From the NCBI GenBank assembly GCA_017555695.1, contig JAFZFX010000036.1:1-64000 (forward strand): 64,000 bases of DNA. Reading direction: 5' to 3'. Below are positions 61,199 through 64,000 of this stretch, piece after piece; the stretch's first letter is position 1; each line of letters starts with the position of its first letter. The position numbers were made by a program, and so were the translations under genes. The DNA is from Alistipes sp. Lineage in GTDB: Bacteria > Bacteroidota > Bacteroidia > Bacteroidales > Rikenellaceae. The notes under the pieces were generated by a model. It saw nothing but the letters and a program-made list of their open reading frames with translations. It was not told where the DNA came from and did no database searches.

Positions 61199-63274
61199 AT
61201 GGCACAAAACAAAAAGAATAAGAAAAACAACAACCCCAAGCAGGGCAATATAAAGGTTATTCGCCTCAATGCCATGTGGATTTGGGGCGCTATCGTAGCG
61301 ATAATCATCGGCTATTCGCTCTTCTCAAACGGACCGTCAGACCCCATCTCGGGCGACTGGAACACCGTCGAGGGTATGATTCGCAACGGCGAGGTCGAGC
61401 GCATAGAGGTGTTGAACAAGAATACAGCAAAGGTCTACCTCACAGAGGAGGCCATAGCCAAATATCGTGCTGACGAGGGCAGCCGTTTTCACAATATCCC
61501 CGAACACGGCGAGCAGCTCTACTTCACCATTGGCTCGGTTGATATTCTCGACCGCGATGTCAAGCAGGCCGTAGCCGACTCAGAGGTGGGTGAGAACAAC
61601 CCCGTGAGCATAAAGTATCAGAACGACAGCCGTAGCTGGAGCGACATTGTAGTGAATCTGCTGCCGTGGTTGTTCCTCGTAGGTGTGTGGTTCTTCTTCA
61701 TCCGTAGCATGTCGCGCGGTGGCGGCGGTGCTGGCAACATTATGAATGTGGGCAAGGCTCGCGCGCAGGTCTTCGACAAAGACGACCAGACAAAGAAGCG
61801 CGTAACATTCAAGGATGTGGCAGGTCTGGAGGAAGCCAAAGTCGAGATTATGGAGATTGTGGACTTCCTGCGCAAGGCAGACAAATATCGTGAGTTGGGA
61901 GCCAAGATTCCCAAGGGCGCACTGCTTGTAGGCCCTCCTGGAACAGGTAAGACTCTGTTGGCTAAGGCTGTAGCTGGTGAGGCAAATGTGCCGTTCCTGT
62001 CGATTTCAGGTTCTGACTTCGTTGAGATGTTCGTAGGCGTTGGTGCGTCGCGCGTGCGTGACCTCTTTGAGCAGGCCAAGCAGAAGGCTCCCTGCATCGT
62101 CTTCATTGACGAGATTGATGCCATCGGCCGTGCCCGTGGTAAGAATGCAGGCTTTTCAGGCAACGACGAGCGCGAGAATACGCTCAATCAGTTGCTGACC
62201 GAGATGGATGGTTTCCAGACAAACGCTGGTGTTATTGTTCTGGCCGCCACCAACCGTGTAGATATCCTGGATAAGGCGTTGATGCGTGCTGGACGATTCG
62301 ACCGTCAGATTGATGTTGGTCTGCCGGATGTGAAGGAGCGTGAGGCTATCTTCAATGTACACTTGCGCAACATCAAACTCGCAGATAACATTGACCGCAC
62401 ATTCCTGGCGAAGCAGACTCCTGGCTTCTCGGGTGCGGATATCGCCAATGTATGTAATGAGGCTGCTCTGATTGCGGCCCGAAAGGATAAGAAGAGTGTC
62501 ACTCGCGAGGACTTCATCGCCGCCGTCGATCGTATAGTGGGTGGTCTGGAGAAGCGTAACAAGAGCATGACACAGGCCGAGCGCAGAGCAACGGCCATTC
62601 ACGAGGCTGGTCACGCCATCACAATGTGGATGCTACCCGAGTGCGACCCCGTGTTGAAGGTTACTATCATCCCCCGCGGTAACAGCCTCGGTGCTACTTG
62701 GGCAATACCTGACGAGGAGCGTGTGCATGTAACCGATGTTACCTACTCGGAGCGTCTGGCGGGATTGCTCGGTGGCCGCATCGCCGAGGAGGTAAACTAC
62801 GGCACATTGGGCGCAGGAGCATTGAGCGACCTGGAGCGCGCAACAAAGATAACCTACGCTATGGTGACTTGGTACGGCATGAGCAAAAAGGTTGGCCCGA
62901 TAAGCTACTACGACTCAACTGGCTCACGCGACACATTCACCAAGCCCTTCAGCGAGCAGACAGCCATCACTATCGACGATGAGGTACGCCGCATCTTGGA
63001 GGAGGCTTACGCCCGTGCCCGCGAGATTATCGAGCAGAACAACGACAAGATTAACCAGATGGCCGACCTGCTGCTTGAGAAGGAGACCATCTATGCAGAG
63101 GATATCGAGCTCTTGCTCGGCCCATCGGCCCAATCTATCCGCAAGGCCGAGAACGGTGCCGATGAGGGCAAGAACGAGAATGTAGCGCCCGCCGAGAGTA
63201 AGGGCGTAAGCATCGAACCCGAACCCGCAATGGCCCCCGCAACGGAGGACAATGCAGAAACGAAGAACGACTAA
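61199..63274 (+). CDS. ftsH: ATP-dependent zinc metalloprotease FtsH
   Basis: 691 residues. Membrane-bound AAA+ protease for damaged membrane proteins and regulatory targets. Two membrane helices (about 26-43 and 150-168) enclose a periplasmic part. AAA domain: Walker A GPPGTGKT at 245-252, Walker [11 protein letters not shown], second region of homology with [12 protein letters not shown]. The zinc motif is HEAGH (His468, Glu469, His472). The C-terminal tail past about 650 is Glu/Ala/Asn-rich and disordered ([17 protein letters not shown]). Hairpins precede the start. cdsA follows 14 bases later, so they share a transcript. Confidence 0.97.
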   Translation: MAQNKKNKKNNNPKQGNIKVIRLNAMWIWGAIVAIIIGYSLFSNGPSDPISGDWNTVEGMIRNGEVERIEVLNKNTAKVYLTEEAIAKYRADEGSRFHNIPEHGEQLYFTIGSVDILDRDVKQAVADSEVGENNPVSIKYQNDSRSWSDIVVNLLPWLFLVGVWFFFIRSMSRGGGGAGNIMNVGKARAQVFDKDDQTKKRVTFKDVAGLEEAKVEIMEIVDFLRKADKYRELGAKIPKGALLVGPPGTGKTLLAKAVAGEANVPFLSISGSDFVEMFVGVGASRVRDLFEQAKQKAPCIVFIDEIDAIGRARGKNAGFSGNDERENTLNQLLTEMDGFQTNAGVIVLAATNRVDILDKALMRAGRFDRQIDVGLPDVKEREAIFNVHLRNIKLADNIDRTFLAKQTPGFSGADIANVCNEAALIAARKDKKSVTREDFIAAVDRIVGGLEKRNKSMTQAERRATAIHEAGHAITMWMLPECDPVLKVTIIPRGNSLGATWAIPDEERVHVTDVTYSERLAGLLGGRIAEEVNYGTLGAGALSDLERATKITYAMVTWYGMSKKVGPISYYDSTGSRDTFTKPFSEQTAITIDDEVRRILEEAYARAREIIEQNNDKINQMADLLLEKETIYAEDIELLLGPSAQSIRKAENGADEGKNENVAPAESKGVSIEPEPAMAPATEDNAETKND

Positions 63275-63288
63275 CTCGACAGAAACCT

Positions 63289-64000
63289 ATGGGAAGTAAA
63301 ATGAAGAACCTGATAGTACGCGGAGTAAGTGGCGTAGTGATGCTTGCAGTATTGCTGGGCGCCATCTTGACATCGCAGTGGGGCTTTACCGCTCTGATGG
63401 CTGCCATTGCCATAGGAGGTATGTGGGAGTTCTATAATTTTGCCGAGAAGGCTGGCTACAAGCCGATGAAGGTGCTGGGTCTGTTTTTGGGCGCAGTAAT
63501 CTTTGCGATAGGTCTTGCCGCATCGCTCTTTTTCAATAAGGGTGCTGAGGGCAGTGGTGCAGTAATCCTATCGGCTGCCGTAGCGGTGCTGATGCTCATT
63601 GTACCCGTTATGGCTATCTGCGAGCTCTACCGCCGCAGCGAGACACCCATCGCCAACATCGCAACATCTGTTCTGGGCTCGTTGTATGTAGCCCTGCCGA
63701 TGGCACTGATGCTGATTATACCTCTACTGTTGGCAAACGGCAAGTGGAATCCTTGGGTGGTGTTGTTTTACATCTTCATCATCTGGGCTAACGATGTCTT
63801 CGCCTATCTGTTTGGTATCACGCTGGGTCGTCACCGACTCTTCGAGCGCATCTCTCCCAAGAAGTCGTGGGAGGGTTTCGTAGGCGGTTTATTTGGTGCA
63901 GTGGCTATGGGTTATGTAGCATCTGTCGTTCTTGACGCCAACCCCGCAATGTGGATGGGTCTGGCTATGGTGGCTGCAATCTCAGGCGTGTTTGGCGACC
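63289..64000 (+). CDS. cdsA: Phosphatidate cytidylyltransferase CdsA, cut by the window edge
   Basis: At least 237 residues before the right edge, open at the 3' side. It makes CDP-diacylglycerol from phosphatidate and CTP in the inner membrane. Several membrane helices (for example SGVVMLAVLLGAIL, VLGLFLGAVIFAIG, MALMLIIPLLLA), then the family signature start WANDVFAYLFGITLGRHRLF and ISPKKSWEGFVGG. ATG at 63289; a second ATG at 63301 is equally possible. Confidence 0.93.
   Translation, partial: MGSKMKNLIVRGVSGVVMLAVLLGAILTSQWGFTALMAAIAIGGMWEFYNFAEKAGYKPMKVLGLFLGAVIFAIGLAASLFFNKGAEGSGAVILSAAVAVLMLIVPVMAICELYRRSETPIANIATSVLGSLYVALPMALMLIIPLLLANGKWNPWVVLFYIFIIWANDVFAYLFGITLGRHRLFERISPKKSWEGFVGGLFGAVAMGYVASVVLDANPAMWMGLAMVAAISGVFGD

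Noticed and set aside
1-64000. CRISPR arrays, prophage, tRNA and rRNA genes
   Set aside because: No regular spacer-repeat array, no cluster of phage genes and no cloverleaf or rRNA signature was seen by eye. A tRNAscan or Infernal run would settle the RNA part.

Overview
The window is chromosomal DNA from a member of the Bacteroidota, most likely a gut Bacteroidales of the Rikenellaceae/Alistipes kind (inference from gene content, not from a search). The evidence is the TAnnTTTG -7 element with TTTG about 19-20 bases upstream in front of many genes, the scarcity of Shine-Dalgarno sites, a PorX-type response regulator with a PglZ domain, a complete rnf operon with an RseC-like gene, a lipoprotein dipeptidyl peptidase III and several families of secreted TPR and outer-membrane proteins. 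About 57 protein genes are dense and form short operons on both strands. One structural RNA (SRP RNA) was found; no tRNA, rRNA, CRISPR array or prophage was seen. Mobile DNA is limited to the start of an IS1-like transposase at the left edge and a few short intergenic repeats.

Layout. 1-3979: transposase fragment, repeats, a secreted clan GH-A glycosidase-like protein (-), then htrA and a small lipoprotein (+). 4074-18512 (-): cell-envelope genes (PpiD-like foldase, CNNM/CorC-like membrane protein, LptC, TPR protein, outer-membrane protein), coaX, mfd, rng, a 29-residue AURKAIP1/COX24-type protein, HU, an SRPBCC protein and a cold-shock protein. 18646-19810: SRP RNA (-) and mltG (+) from overlapping divergent promoters. 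19892-27452 (-): GH78 rhamnosidase, dsbD, then the NUDIX-porX-tsaE operon. 27518-33791: S9 peptidase lipoprotein (+), TPR protein and tadA (-), aspS (+), rubredoxin (-). 33969-41097 (-): nadE-rseC-rnfBCDGEA. 41276-47111 (-): zinc-ribbon coiled-coil protein, NIF3, MerR-like regulator, RsmF-like methyltransferase, deoxynucleoside kinase, trkA. 47271-48415: small Cys-rich membrane protein (+) and rplU-rpmA (-). 48564-50830 (+): an unusual three-gene unit (degenerate receiver, membrane-anchored HEAT-like protein, degenerate GT2-like membrane protein). 50875-55856 (+): cysQ, DPP III, panC-panD-DUF456. 55935-59475 (-): trpS, ClC channel, HAD hydrolase. 59651-64000 (+): oxyR, rsfS, ftsH and the start of cdsA.

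Themes. The rnf cluster couples ferredoxin and NAD to an ion gradient and lies directly downstream of an NAD synthetase whose glutaminase domain has lost its catalytic cysteine. Rubredoxin, OxyR and DsbD fit an anaerobe that copes with oxygen and secretes disulfide-containing proteins. The best candidates for something undescribed are the 48564-50830 trio, the NadE variant, and a set of transcripts that seem to start with a stem-loop (htrA, rplU, trpS).
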